From NCBI RefSeq assembly GCF_943734655.1, contig NC_071354.1, positions 137,688,642 to 137,752,641 of the forward strand: a DNA stretch of 64,000 bases, given 5' to 3'. This document shows, in pieces, positions 35,401 through 45,803 of the stretch. The stretch is from Sabethes cyaneus. Lineage: Eukaryota; Arthropoda; Insecta; Diptera; Culicidae. Position numbers and translations under genes: made by a program. Position 1 is the stretch's first letter, and each line of letters begins with the position of its first letter. Under the pieces are notes generated by a model that was not told the DNA's origin, made no database searches, and was given only the letters and a program-made list of their open reading frames with translations.

Positions 35401-38400
35401 TGTTTAAAATGTATCCGTCTGCTGGTAGTCGAGTAATTGGGAGTCAAAATTAGGGTATTCTTTATAATCAAAGTTCTACAGTTCCTAAACAAGCAAACAT
35501 ACAGGTATACTATTTTCAGCAAAGTTGTGTATTTTTACTATTTGTACAATTTTGTAGTACATGAAAAAGTCATACAACAATTACAAAAAGAGCAAAAATA
35601 GAAAAACTGATTTTACAAATTCATATACAATAAATAAGATATTTCTATCTTCGCTGTAGAGACTGTTTTCAGCAAAATTTCTTGTAATAATATGCTCTAT
35701 AACTTTGCAGAACACATCAATGTGTTATATTGACACTAAAAAAAATATTTTTTTTATTTCACTTTTAGGGGGATTAATAAAAATTTAAATTCCACCAGAC
35801 GATAGAGCTTTCAATTTCAAGAAAAGGTTCGATAAACCTAAAACCAAGTTTCCCAGTCAAAACTCTAGCGCACACGTTTTCTTTGGTTTGGGGCTATTTT
35901 GCGCGCGAGTAACTGTGTTACAAAAGTTGGCGCGAGTGTTCGAGGGTTAATATCTTTTAACTGGTAAAGCCAATTCTTATGCAATTTTGCATATATATTC
36001 GTAGTGTCAAAACCTCTCGTTTGATATTAAAATAATTGAAATTAGATAAATTATCTTGGTTAAAATCATTATAAATTATTGTTAATTTTGGTGTGGTGTA
36101 TACGGTTGCTCATAACTTTCAAATTAAACGTTCAATCAAAAAACCATTCAATAGTGATCTATTAGGATATATTATCTTTCGAATGAGACTAATAGCGCAT
36201 AAATCGGTTTGGCCATCTCTAAGAAACAGGCGATAATTATTACCTTGTCAAAACAGGTTTTTTAAGGCTAACTTTTAAACTACTTATTTGTTGTCACATA
36301 AAAATTCCTGAACAATTTACATTTAATAAGGGCTTTCATTTGATACTAAGATCGATGAAATCTGTTATGTAGTTTCGAAGAAACCCGTGTCACGTATTTT
36401 TCACATTTTTGCTTATAACTTTTAAACGAAACGTCGTATCACGAAGCAACTCAATAGTGATCTACTAGACAATAACACCTTTCAAACAAAAGTAATAACG
36501 AACCATTCGGTTCAGCCATCTCTGAGAAACAGGCGATCATACATACACACACACACACACAGACATTGCTCAAATCGTCGAACCCGTCGAACCTATCGAT
36601 TGGTATATGTGACTTGGCCCTCCGGGCCTCGGATCAATTTCGTGTTTTTCGACCAATTTTTAAACCTTTGTTATAGTATAACAAAGGTAAAAAGGATCGG
36701 TCGAAACCCTGGTTACGGTACTACAATGCTAGTATCTCATCAGTAACTAAGTGAACAAACCAACGGGGTGACAAGCCAAACAAACGTCAAAGCTAAAATC
36801 GTAACCAACATCTCGTGAAGCACATAACAAACACACCTTCGGATAGAAGTGTATTGGTATGAGGCCCGCTCTGATTTCAGCCTCGGATGAATGTGTGTTA
36901 GTGATAGCTGGCAGGTTGCGAACGAGAAGTTGTTTTTTGCCTTCTTTCTATTTTGTGTAAACGATATAGAAAGTGTAATAAGATAGAGCGACATGATGCG
37001 ACACGCTTGCCGTCAGTGGAGTAAGCGTTGAATGCTATGCTTCTCACGCTTGCTCGCGAACGGGTTGGCATCGATTGCTTCTCACTCGATTTGCAACGTT
37101 GATCGTCAGGGTTCGACGAACAGAGCAATGTCTGTACGTGTGTGTGTGCAGATGCTTTTTAGTCGTTTGTTTTTCGAAGATGGCCAAACCGATTCGTCCG
37201 CTATTACTCTTGTTTGGAAGGTATTGTCAATTGCAAGGAAAATTGTACCATCCAAAGTGCGATATCGCTCATAAAAGTGCTATTTTAGCTTAAATCATTT
37301 CGGTCTCTTTGGCGCACTTATTGCTTGGAAGATAACGAAAAAGTGCGCCGAAGATACCGAAACGATTTAAGCTAAAAGAGCACTTTTATGAGCGATATCG
37401 CACTTTGGATGGAACAATTTTCTTTGCAATTGACAATACATATTTCAGTATAGACACGAACATTTTTTTGTTAGAAAAACATTTTTCCCTTAAATATGCT
37501 CATTTTACGATGTATGAAAGACTTGTAGGCCGTTTCGTTTTTTAACCTTTAAATGCTTTTTTTTTAGTGTAGAAGTTTATTTTTATTTTTTTCAGTATTT
37601 TTTATGAAAACTCGGGATATTTTCTAAAAGTCACCCGTAGATCATTTTTTGTAGGTTGTGCAATTTTCAAGTTATATTTTGTATAAAAAAAGATGTTCAA
37701 ATGTTCAAATTTCTCGTGTTAAACATTTTGGGATCCTTCGATTTTTCTAAAATCGCATTTTCAAAATTTGTAATGATTTCTGCTGATCTGTTTTATCCTT
37801 TGTTAGATGCCAAAGGACACAGAATACATGTAAATTACTTGAGAAAATTATCAAATTAAGCACTTTTGTGGGCAATTTATGCTGAAGGACTTGTATTAGA
37901 TAACTATTTATTGTATCTAACTAACGTTTTTACAGGAAACTCAATTGAACAGTATTCGGGTCACAACAGGTCATTAACTATGTATACTATAACTTAACCT
38001 AATAATAGGTCAAACAAAAAGGATGGTAAAGTACTGTCCTTGTGATAAATTTATTTGAAGGCATTCTGTTAGGCCTTAGGCCATTGATCTGCATTAGAAT
38101 AGTCATGTGTGTCATGTAGTATGAAATTAGGTCACATTTCAATTCGATTAATGATGTTGAACTTTACTACAGAAATCGAAGTTTACTCGGTGGACATATG
38201 GCATAACTTCTCTTAGTATTTTACTTTCTCCTGATGACATTGTGAAATGTACAATGTAGACAAATTAAAAACGTCCAATAATAGTCGGGTGACACGAACA
38301 GTTCGAAGCATGCATGCCGTATCAAAATTATACATAGCGCACTTATTCTGAGTGACGATGGATGGCACTGTGTTATTTGACAAACTTGAGCGCGGTGGGT

Positions 38401-39064
38401 AAACTTCATATTTAATGATATTGTGGAATTTCCAGTAGCACTATTCTATATTAATAACATATTATAGAATTTGTATTGATGTTAAAAGTATGGTGACAAT
38501 TGTTATACCAACCGCTTGTGTTATTTTTTTTATATTTTATTCAAGACACTTTACCACTGTTGTACGCCGCTTGTGTTGTGCTTGCTGATATGAAAGCGCA
38601 CTCACAAAAATCTGCACACATTTTACCTTTGGCCCAATATTAAAAACGGTAAGAATAGTTATGAATTAACCTACATTCTGAGATGACCGTTTGGATGAAT
38701 CATTCTGCAATCTCCTCAGTTTCGCATCCAATTCTTTAGTGAACTCATTGGGTTTACCGCGGTCCGTCTTTTTGTTTGCAGTGATAATTCTGTCCTGGGG
38801 GTCGATGGCGTTAATATTGTTGTTGCTGTCACTTTTATTGTTGGTTGCCTTTCGAATAATCTGTGACTCCAACTCGCGTATCAATTTGTAATCCGGGTGT
38901 AAATTTATGAGGTGCTGCCCTTCTATTACTTCTCTATTGTGACGAAGCGGTCGAACGATGGCATTTGGTTTACCGATCTGTTTGAAGTGATCAACCGGCA
39001 CAATCGCAAACTCTGGGCTCTCTTCCAAAAGATCTTCCTGCTGCCGTGTCGATAGTGTTGGCAT
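20201..39064 (-). CDS. RSPH3: Radial spoke head protein 3 (RSPH3/RSP3), 6 exons
   Basis: Structural and A-kinase-anchoring subunit of the axonemal radial spoke in motile cilia and sperm flagella. Exons in transcript order: 38675-39064, 30107-30441, 27560-27644, 21152-21310, 20518-21094, 20201-20460. They join without frame loss into about 601 residues. Landmarks: LYAYESRPRIL near 173, HDRRVVRG at 253-260, EKFLEE at 318-323, GCQTDLFL from 334, GELFDFDTEVQPIIEVL at 365-381, and the amphipathic helix VGRTIEQALIEVL at 382-394. A charged coiled coil follows, with an acidic C-terminal tail rich in E, D and N. The 5' exons were found by looking for the missing HDRRV and SRPR blocks. The introns of 8.2, 2.5 and 6.2 kb are filled with transposon debris. 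The two 57-nt introns near the 3' end are minimal. Exon 1 is the least certain part. Confidence 0.88.
20518..21094 (-). CDS. RSPH3: RSPH3 exon 5 (core and anchoring helix)
   Basis: Acceptor TATTTTTCAG, donor GTACTA. Contains the highly conserved RSP3 core (GRDVATEILDGELFDFD, VGRTIEQALIEVL), a long charged coiled coil, and the APWLAKEVAQEIG segment that ends the conserved domain. Confidence 0.95.
21152..21310 (-). CDS. RSPH3: RSPH3 exon 4
   Basis: A 159-nt exon, phase 0 at both ends. Encodes GDGDNIQKEAEARRRQILRK, then RGRKHENVQTEKFLEE. The donor GTTTAA is weak, but the next exon resumes as LFVRPPEMDAGCQTD, as expected for the family. Confidence 0.9.
21754..21969. mobile_element. mTA-type MITE, TIR CAGTCAGTCCACAA
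   Basis: CAGTCAGTCCACAATCATGA and TTGTGGACTGACTA, flanked by TA; 216 bp with a palindromic centre (GCTGATTAGCGC). Lies in RSPH3 intron 3. Confidence 0.75.
22552..23335. mobile_element. Foldback element, end CTTAAGGCGGAACCGAAAGT
   Basis: GGAAACCGAAAGTGGCTCAA at the left is matched inverted by GCCACTTTCGGTTCCGCC at the right. The interior is AT-rich. Lies in RSPH3 intron 3. Confidence 0.5.
23880..24625 (+). pseudogene. RTE-like LINE fragment (C-terminal reverse transcriptase), decayed
   Basis: Recognisable peptide pieces in shifting frames: DEFELVDEFVSLGSL, then KCILYKTLIRPAILY, WRVLRAIFNGV and RRQRMNLELVRLNGEP. These match the tail of the endonuclease-reverse transcriptases common in insects. 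Several stops and frameshifts; the 5' catalytic part is gone. Lies in RSPH3 intron 3 in antisense. The clade name is tentative. Confidence 0.7.
25010..25500 (-). mobile_element. tRNA-derived SINE with perfect 12-bp TSD
   Basis: Body 25,022-25,488, flanked by AAAATACAAGTT at 25,010 and 25,489. On the minus strand the head reads CTCTGTAGCCGCAAGGTTAC, with box A at 25,461-25,476 and box B GGTTCGAATCT at 25,421-25,431. A tRNA-unrelated body of about 390 bp and an A-rich tail (seen as TTTTTTTTT at 25,021) follow. This is the usual order of a Pol III SINE. It lies in RSPH3 intron 3, same orientation as the gene. Confidence 0.85.
25705..26335. repeat. GC-rich block, possible solo LTR
   Basis: Strikingly GC-rich for this window (GATCGAGTGACGGCGCCGGT, CGCCGACCCGTCCGGTCGGT), with AATAAAAGG near 26,187. 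It begins with TGTAACATTACATG and lacks ORFs, which would suit a solo LTR, but I found no flanking duplication. Confidence 0.35.
27560..27644 (-). CDS. RSPH3: RSPH3 exon 3 (HDRRVVRG)
   Basis: An 85-nt exon, acceptor TCTTTGGCAG, donor GTAAGT. Encodes DHQNTYQNVMHDRRVVRGSN and then FINGITQP. This is the conserved block of RSPH3 proteins that lies ahead of the GRKH/QTE region. Confidence 0.88.
27899..28116. mobile_element. mTA-type foldback MITE, TIR CCGTGCAAACACC
   Basis: Arms of about 85 bp (GCCTAATTCTGAACAGTTGC with its complement), flanked by TA; 218 bp. Shares CCTAATTCTG with the 1.15-kb element at 8,480. Lies in RSPH3 intron 2. Confidence 0.8.
28117..30106. other. RSPH3 intron 2 remainder
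   Basis: AT-rich. A weak GCTAATTGAG/CTAGCGAAC motif field is seen near 28,280-28,345. No gene or complete repeat is recognised. Confidence 0.4.
30107..30441 (-). CDS. RSPH3: RSPH3 exon 2
   Basis: Acceptor CTGCTACAG, donor GTAATT. Encodes GSSQDVNIKKKPLFITTVPK, LRRLYAYESRPRIL, an Asn/His-rich stretch, and ends ...HNCINRIA plus AG (phase 2). Unspliced, it would stop at once (AGG TAA); spliced to exon 3, AG+A gives Arg and the frame continues. Confidence 0.8.
31240..31450 (-). repeat. Helitron-like element fragment
   Basis: TGCCAAATTTGGTTCCATTT and TTGATTAGTTCTCGAGTTGT match, inverted, the tandem modules at 42,420-42,620. Confidence 0.5.
31745..34355 (-). pseudogene. Jockey-type LINE, 5'-truncated and dead
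   Basis: Order on the minus strand: end of an APE endonuclease (GDYNQPDITWK near 34,240; DVPHHHPLIIS near 34,040), then reverse transcriptase (NYRGITSLSAIGKLFE, DQHGFLPGRSTTTNF, YTDLSAAFDKLNH, GIPQGSHLGPLIF), thumb, C-terminus and AATAAA near 31,755. The catalytic box reads SYAYDLGIF where YADD is expected, and there are at least five frame breaks. Lies within RSPH3 intron 1, same strand. Assignment to the Jockey group is from overall motif style. Confidence 0.85.
34780..36688 (-). mobile_element. (TG)n element, copy 1
   Basis: Left end CCCAATTTAATCCACCTAGT, right end TTGTTATAGTATAACAAAGG; A-runs flank both sides. The body shares CAATGTGTTATATTGACACT, GGGCTATTTTGCGCGCG and the CCCTCCGGGCC block with the other copies. 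The (CA)n tract is short here (36,547-36,561). Non-coding. Lies in RSPH3 intron 1. Confidence 0.75.
37000..37217 (+). repeat. (TG)n element, short fragment
   Basis: TTCGACGAACAGAGCAATGT, a short GTGTGT run and GATGGCCAAACCGATTCG match the interior of the element; it is then broken by the MITE at 37,224. Confidence 0.55.
37224..37436. mobile_element. Foldback MITE, TIR TTGTCAATTGCAAGGAAAAT
   Basis: Arms of about 85 bp (GTGCGATATCGCTCATAAAA with its complement), flanked by TA; 213 bp, inserted in a (TG)n element fragment in RSPH3 intron 1. Confidence 0.85.
37437..38674. other. RSPH3 intron 1, 5' portion
   Basis: AT-rich, with no recognised repeat or exon. Confidence 0.4.
38675..39064 (-). CDS. 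RSPH3: RSPH3 exon 1 (start codon)
   Basis: ATG at 39064-39062 in context GAGAAAATGC, with an in-frame TAA upstream. Encodes 130 residues starting MPTLSTRQQEDLLEESPE and ends in phase 0 at donor GTAGGT. Exon 2 enters in phase 0 and lacks its own ATG, so the join is consistent. The N-terminus is not one I recognise from vertebrate RSPH3, so assignment to this gene rests on phase, strand and position. Confidence 0.65.
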
Positions 39065-41250
39065 TTTCTCTGCACACCGCGTTGTTTATGTGAGCTTTTG
39101 TTAGAACTCTAATTGTTGCCGTCTTCCACTAGATCGATAACACTGTTACACGAAGATTCACGGCCATTCTGCTTTAAATGTCTGAATTTTTCATTTCACA
39201 TCGTAGTTTCATGTTGTAGCACAACGTCACTATTCCACATCAAACGTATTTACTTCAGAATACGGCTTAGAGCGTTGGAAAATTGCTATTCTATCGTAGG
39301 AAAAACATTGGTTCATGAATATTAACCACATAGGGATCGATCGGGAAAGGGAAATACGCAACACATAACTTTTAGCAAGAATAGGAAAAAGTTTTGACCA
39401 GGTATAAGCTGTTAATGTTCAAATAACGTTGGAAGAATGTATTTTCTTTACAATAAAATATCACGGAAATAGAAAAAAACGCTTCAGTCACAACGCCTGA
39501 GGTTGTGACCCAAATTAAGGCCACTTAAATCATCCGCACTGTGAAGAAAAGCACTAGCACAACGGATAATGTTGATTGGGTGGTGGACTATGCTAGTTCA
39601 AATTACGATAGCTTAAATCTTCATATTATCCAACGCTCTTCTAATCCGCATGGAAAATTGAAATTTGATTCACTGGCGTGGAACTTTAACACAGCCCAAA
39701 AGGTTGAGAATAGACTGAACTCGTCGACAGCCGACGTCCGAATGGCTATCGTGCAATCTTCCACTATATGGTCAGTCCTTTTGAAAGGGAAACACCGTTT
39801 TTCCAACCAGCGCTGCTACCTCACGAAAACCTCAATGTCGAGCAGGAGCTTTCTTTGCAGAGCCAGCGATGGTCATCGTCAGGTGTGTTAATACATACTG
39901 GAAAAGCACACCTGCTAGTTATATACATACATTCTACAAGAAAATGACTCGGCCGGTATAGTAGTTCAACTTAGGTGTAATGATGGTGACACACAGAACA
40001 GAGGAAGGTGCTGCCGTCGTTGTATTACTGTACTGTAATTTTGTTTAGGTATATTAGCATGACTGCGGAATTTATGGCTCTACACACTTAGTCCTTCGTC
40101 CGGTCTTTTAGTGGTTGACGTGTGAATAAATGAAAGTACATAAGATATTTCCTTAATGTGGTATGTTTTAGTTGTTCATTTTTTTGATGCGCTACTATTA
40201 TGATGTCATCAAGTTGTCATAAATAGTGCTTTGTGATAAAGTTTAAAACATTTTTTTTCATTTACATGTGACAGTATTTTGCTATAAGAGATAACGTTTA
40301 TTGAACGACGTCGTTTTTATCAAGTAAATGTGACGATTTTTGTATACAATTGTACCAAGAATAGACCTCATTGGTCGACAGGATACAGAACATAATGTTT
40401 TCGTTGTGTACGTAGCGCATAACTAATATTGCACTATCATAACATTATCTAGAACTTGTGTAACATTCACGTTACTCGCAAACAAAACAAAAGCAATATA
40501 TCGTAAAACCTATGCGTATTTTAATTTTTGACGTAGGTCTTTGTTTACTATACTGGAAGTGGGTAGCACTTTGTGAAAACGAAAATAGAAGTGTAACGTT
40601 TGAATGAAAGATTTCAAATGCTAATAACTTCTAAGCTACTGTACAAAACTGAACGAAATGACCAGCAATTTTATGTGGGGCTAGAGACCAATTTTAACAA
40701 ATACCTGAAAAACAAATTAAGGACAAATTTCCTCAAAACTCGAGAGCTAATCAAGCAAATTGAATATTTTTTTGAAACGATGGTTCTACAATTGATAAAG
40801 GGACGGTAAGGGAAAGTAATGAAGAAGGATTTTTACCTTGCAGTTTTTAATTTTTAATTTGTTGTCTTTAATTGTACTCACAGTTTCTGTCATTCTCATT
40901 TTTTAGAGTAAGCTCTCATCTAAATTTTCTTTATTGATTTCCGTCTATTATTTTTTTGTCCAACAAGAAAATTGGAATATTATGTTACCTACAATTATTG
41001 AAGATAACGCAAGATTATACTAGTGCAACAGGTATGCTAGTGTCGAATAAGTTAAATCAATCAATCAGCAGTTCCGCAAAAAAACATACTTGTACCGTCA
41101 AAAAAATTGCTTCGATTTTATTCAAACACGCAGTACTTTTTCCGTTTTGTAAATATTTAGACCTGTAATTTTTTATCTGGCCTCTTTTCGAGTTGTGGAT
41201 TTCCATGTACTTTCCTAACTTTGAAGTGAGAAACAGTCAAAAATTATGTA
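39065..41250. other. Upstream of RSPH3, nothing firm
   Basis: Should contain the RSPH3 promoter. An open frame of 116 codons at 39,541-39,891 (+) has no splice support and no recognised motif. Otherwise AT-rich. Confidence 0.35.
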
Positions 41251-41631
41251 CCGTGGACCCCCGTTCGTTTGACCATTTTTAATCTGAACACTTTTTAATT
41301 TGAACCCCGTTGGTTTGCACGACGTGCAAATTAAAAATGGTTCAAATGTCATTCTCAACATGACATCATTTGTTCGATTCGTTTGTACTGACCTAGCGTG
41401 CTTAATCGGTTTCACATTTCGTTTTCCTAACGATTAAGAGACAAATCCGATCGGAAAATGCAATATTCGCACTTGCAACTGCCAACTAAAACAAACCACC
41501 AAAACAATAACAAAGATTAGGGCGGCCAGTTCACACAGGTTTCAGCATATTTCGGGTTACCAGTTGTTCAAATTAAAAAGTAACCCCGTTAGTTTGCATG
41601 AGGAATCGTTCAAACGAACGGGGGTCCACTG
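41251..41631. mobile_element. mTA MITE, TIR CCGTGGACCCCCGTTCG, copy 2
   Basis: 381 bp, TA on both sides. Same order of motifs as 2,641-3,042 (TTTAATCTGAACACTTT, GCACGACGTGCAAATTAAAA), with a short internal deletion. Confidence 0.85.
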
Positions 41632-42109
41632 TATTATAAATATTCGTTTTTTGTTTTTTTTTGACGGCATCAAAAATTCTATATTTTGTTATTTTTTTAA
41701 TGCGTAGAGTTGTTTACATAACCTATCAAAAAAGTTGAGACCTATAAACTTTCGTTTAGGGAAACAATTTTGTAAAGAAATGAATTTGCGAAAATACAAT
41801 ATAGACGCATGGTGTTTTGTTTTTATTTGCAATTAAACGTATATTTTTGTATCGTGTTTGCTTAAACTCATTGTTTCAAAAGCTAAAAACTAGTCAAAAA
41901 TCGCGTTTTTGGAGACTATTTTATCTTAGACTGAGTCACCCTAAAACTAAAAGAAAAAATTAAGGGTCAATTTTTTTTAAAAAGGAAAAAGTACAGTCAA
42001 TTTTAGCAGAATCGGGGCAATTCTTTCTTTCGGTAGCACATTCTTCTATCTAATCACTGCATTTAGGGGTTTTCCACAAAAAAGTGAAAACTGATTTTTT
42101 CTATAATCA

Positions 42110-43797
42110 TCAACTTTTTAAAGCTGGCTGCACTAAGTCGTTATTCTGCGACGATACAAGCATTTCCGTGAAAGGAAAAAGTCTTCGTGTCATATGTAGT
42201 CGACTGCAGAAAAGCTTGGATATTTTCTCCAAATACTTGCTAAAGTGGAAAATTTCTCCCAATGCTTCTAAAACTCAATTAATTATTTTTCCTCATAAGC
42301 CAAGAGCTTCTTACCTCAAGTCAAATAATAATCACATTATCAAGATGAATTTAGGAGGGGAATAATGACCCCTCTCCTTTTTAAGAGGGGGGGGGGGCTT
42401 CCATACAAATGAAATACAAATTTTCTCATAACTCGAGAACTAATCAAGCAAATGGAACCAAATTTGACATGTGGGTGTTTTTGGAGACAAGAATTTTTTC
42501 TATGGTGAATTGAAATCTCTACCCGCTTCAGGAGGGGGAGGGGGGCTCACATACAAATGAAATACAAATTTCCTCATAACTCGAGAAGTAATCAAGCAAA
42601 TGGAACCAAATTTGGCATGTGCGGGGTTTTGGAGGCAGGATTTTTTAACGATGATTTGAGACTCCTCACCCCTGTGGTAGGGGGATAAGGACTCTCATAC
42701 AAATAAAACAGAAATTTTGGCGTAACTCAAAAACTAATCGAACTCCAGAAATGTTAGACTCTTTCATAAAACATTAATCTACCATTAGACCACCAAAAAC
42801 TATCAATAGCAACATTAGATAATTCAGCTCGAGACGGCCACAGGCCGCGAGTGTTGCCGGCGACCTGCCTTCGGTAGCGCCGGCCACTACGGGGGGCAGC
42901 CCCCGTAGAGATCACCTCTATCTAGGTTTATTTATTTTCCTAGATCTACTGACCCCTATTACTTTCCTTCAGTTGGGTCACCCCTGCGAAATGGTACTTT
43001 CTACGAAAAGATTTTCCGTGAAATGGCACATCCCGCGTAAGGTTTTTCGCGAAATGGTATTCAGCGAAACTCTATATTCCGCGTTATGGTCAACCGAGAA
43101 TTGGTGTTCCGCAAAATGGTATTCGGCGAAATGGTTTGTAATGATGGCGAATATTTAAATGCTATCCGCTTTATTTTATCAGGCTAAAGAATGGGGGAAG
43201 TTGTATTCTACTTACCTGTGAGGAAAATTTGTATATTAAAACACCCATGAACACCTCAGAAACTTGCAAAACTCAAGATTGTGACAAAGATCATCCGAGA
43301 TTCATGATTTATGTACAACACAGGTTAATTTATGGCAATACGAAGTTTGTCGGGTCAGCTAGTTTATGATAAAAAACATACTTTTAAAGACCACATTGAA
43401 AGTATGCAAGCAAAATGTAATAAATATATGAGATGTTTATATCTTTACATAAACAGAAATTCTAGACTTTGTCTGACAAATAAACTATTGTTTTACAAAT
43501 AAATTTTTAGACCGGAAATGTTATATGTCGTTCCGATTTGGTCAAGTTGTTGTATTACAAGGAAGAAGAGTCTTCAGAGGATTCAGAATAAAATTTTGAA
43601 AATGATTTTGAAGCGTCCTTCTTGGTTTAGTACGTTAGAATTACATAGACTTACTGGTGTTCAAACCTGAGAAGCTATGTCAAACAAAATTATTTCAAAT
43701 TTCCGAAAAAAATCGTTGCAATCCTCTATCGCGACGATTAGGTCTCTTGATCATAAGTTAGCTAGGTTGGATATTAGTTTAAGATTTTATATTTCTT
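42110..43797 (+). pseudogene. Jockey-type LINE fragment, interrupted
   Basis: Part 1 (42,123-42,350) encodes SLFCDDTSISVKGKSLRVIC and KWKISPNASKTQLIIFPHKP of a reverse transcriptase. Part 2 (43,370-43,797) resumes DKKHTFKDHIESMQAKCNKY, RPEMLYVVPIWSSC, RIQNKILKMILKRPSW and LARLDISLRFY. Between them lies a Helitron-like insert, with loss of some 15 codons. Several stops. Likely continues after the (TG)n element at 45,804. Confidence 0.75.
42351..43365 (+). mobile_element. Helitron-like non-autonomous element, copy 2
   Basis: Two tandem modules (AACCAAATTTGRCATGTG, ACTCGAGAA) are followed by a GC-rich stretch (CTTCGGTAGCGCCGGCCACT), a run of GCGAAATGGTATTCGGCG-type repeats, and the 3' end CGGGTCAGCTAG followed by T. 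No TIR. It splits a LINE reading frame, which fixes it as an insertion. Confidence 0.55.
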
Positions 43798-43806
43798 TTT
43801 GTTTTT

Positions 43807-45803
43807 ACCTTTGTTATACTATATAACAAAGGTTTAGAAATTGGTCGAAAAACACGAAATTGATCCGAGGCCCGGAGGGCCGAATCACATATACCAATCG
43901 ATAGAGCTCGACGAACTGAGCAATGTCTGTGTGTGTGTGTGTATGTGTGTATGTGTGTATGTGTGTATGTGTGTATGTGCAGCTCATTTTCTATCGCCTG
44001 TTTCTCAAAGGTGGCTGAACCGATTTGACCGCTTTTACTTTTGTTTGAAAGGTATTATTGCCTAGTATATCACTATTGAATTGCATTGCTGTCTGACGTT
44101 TCGTTTAAAAGTTATAAGCAAAAATGTGAAAACTACGTGATACGCGTTTCTCCGGAACTACGCAACCAATTTGAACGATCTTAGTACCAAACGAAAGCTC
44201 TTGCTATTACTAAATTTTTTACCAAGTTTTATTGAAAACGGACAAGCAGTTTAAAAGTTAGCCTTAAAAAACCGGTTTTGACTAGGTACAAATGATCGCC
44301 TGTTTCTCAGAGTTGGCTGAACCGATTTATGCGCTATTATTCTCATTTGAAAGGTAATATAGCCTAATAGATCACTATTGATTTGTTTTTTGATTGGACG
44401 TTTAATTCAAAAGTTATGAGCAATTGTATACAACACATTAAAATTTACAATTATTTTCGACTATTTCATCTTAGATAATTTATCTAGTTTAAATTTTTTT
44501 GGCATCAAATTAGAGGTTTAATTGCTGCAAATATATCTGCAAAATTTCAGAAGAATTGGTTTTGCCGGTCAAAAGATATTAACCCTTGAACACTCGCGCC
44601 AACTTTTGTAACACGGTTGCTCGCGGGAGACAATAGCCCAAAACCAAAAAAATGTGCGCATTAGAGTTTTGACTAGGAAAACCTGGTTTTAGGTTTATCG
44701 CACCTTTGGAAGAGTTTCTTGAAATTGCAAGCTCTATCGTCTGGTAGAATTTAAATTTTGATTAATCCCCCTAAAAGTGAAATAAAAAAAATATTTTTCT
44801 TCAGTTTCAATATAACACATTGATGTGTTCTGTAAAGTTGAAGAGTATATTATTACAAGAAACTTTGCTGAAGACAGTAACCTTCTATCTCTTCAGCGAA
44901 GAGAGAAAAATCTTATTTATTTGTCAAATCAGTTTTTCCATTTTAGCTCGTTTTGTAATTGTTGTATGACTTTTTCATGTTGTACAAATAGTAAAAATAC
45001 ACAACTTTGCTGAACATAGTATACCTCTATAATTGCTTGTTTAGGAACTGTAGAACTTTGATTATAAAAATATCCTAGTTTTGAACCCAAATTACTCGAC
45101 TACCGACAGACGGATACATTTAAAACATTTTACTTTTGCTGATAGTTTTGTTGCATACAGACACTATTTTTCCATATGGAGAAACGAGAGAAAGTTCCAG
45201 CTGGGGCCTATTGCGGTACACCTCACATACTGATTGCTTCGTTTCTGTGATGTCAGTTTTTGCTGATCTATTTTGCCAACAGTTTAAAGTATTAATGCAT
45301 TGAATAATTATGGTATTTTACTCATAACAAGTTTATTGAAAAATATACGTTAGTTAAACATCAATTTGTAACTTTATAACAATATGGCATTCTAAAATCT
45401 ACACGTGTTGTACAAAATACAACAGCGTGAGTAACCGAAGGTTAATAAAAATTGATGAAAACTTTATTGATTCAATTAGAATGGCATTACAGTAAATTAT
45501 GCATAGTTCAAAACCTTTAAACTAGACCTTTACTACGCAATGTATATGTTAAATAATAATATTTCCTCTTACAACTTACTTTTACTTGCATTTACTCAAA
45601 TTAGTAACAACTTACTTATACTTTCTCAGCAATTTCATGAAAAAAGGATCTATCAAAATTTATAAGTGCTCCTATTTTGTTCAAATTTCGTAAACTTTTT
45701 CAATTGCCAAAAAAAATTATGTAAACAAACGCACTACACAACGTTAACGTAGATGCAGACCGTATAACAAAGGTTCTTTCACCACTAGGTGGATTAAATC
45801 GGG
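43807..45803 (+). mobile_element. (TG)n element, copy 2 (full)
   Basis: About 2.0 kb. Starts ACCTTTGTTATACTATATAA, with a palindrome at the end, then GGCCCGGAGGGCCGAATC and (TG)n at 43,928-43,978. Ends CACTAGGTGGATTAAATCGG. TTTTT precedes it and TTTTTT follows. It probably landed in the tail of the Jockey-type LINE. No ORF of interest. Confidence 0.8.

Noticed and set aside
39541..39891. 116-codon plus-strand ORF upstream of RSPH3
   Set aside because: No motif, no splice sites of note, and a shorter ORF on the opposite strand; could be a real exon but cannot be supported.
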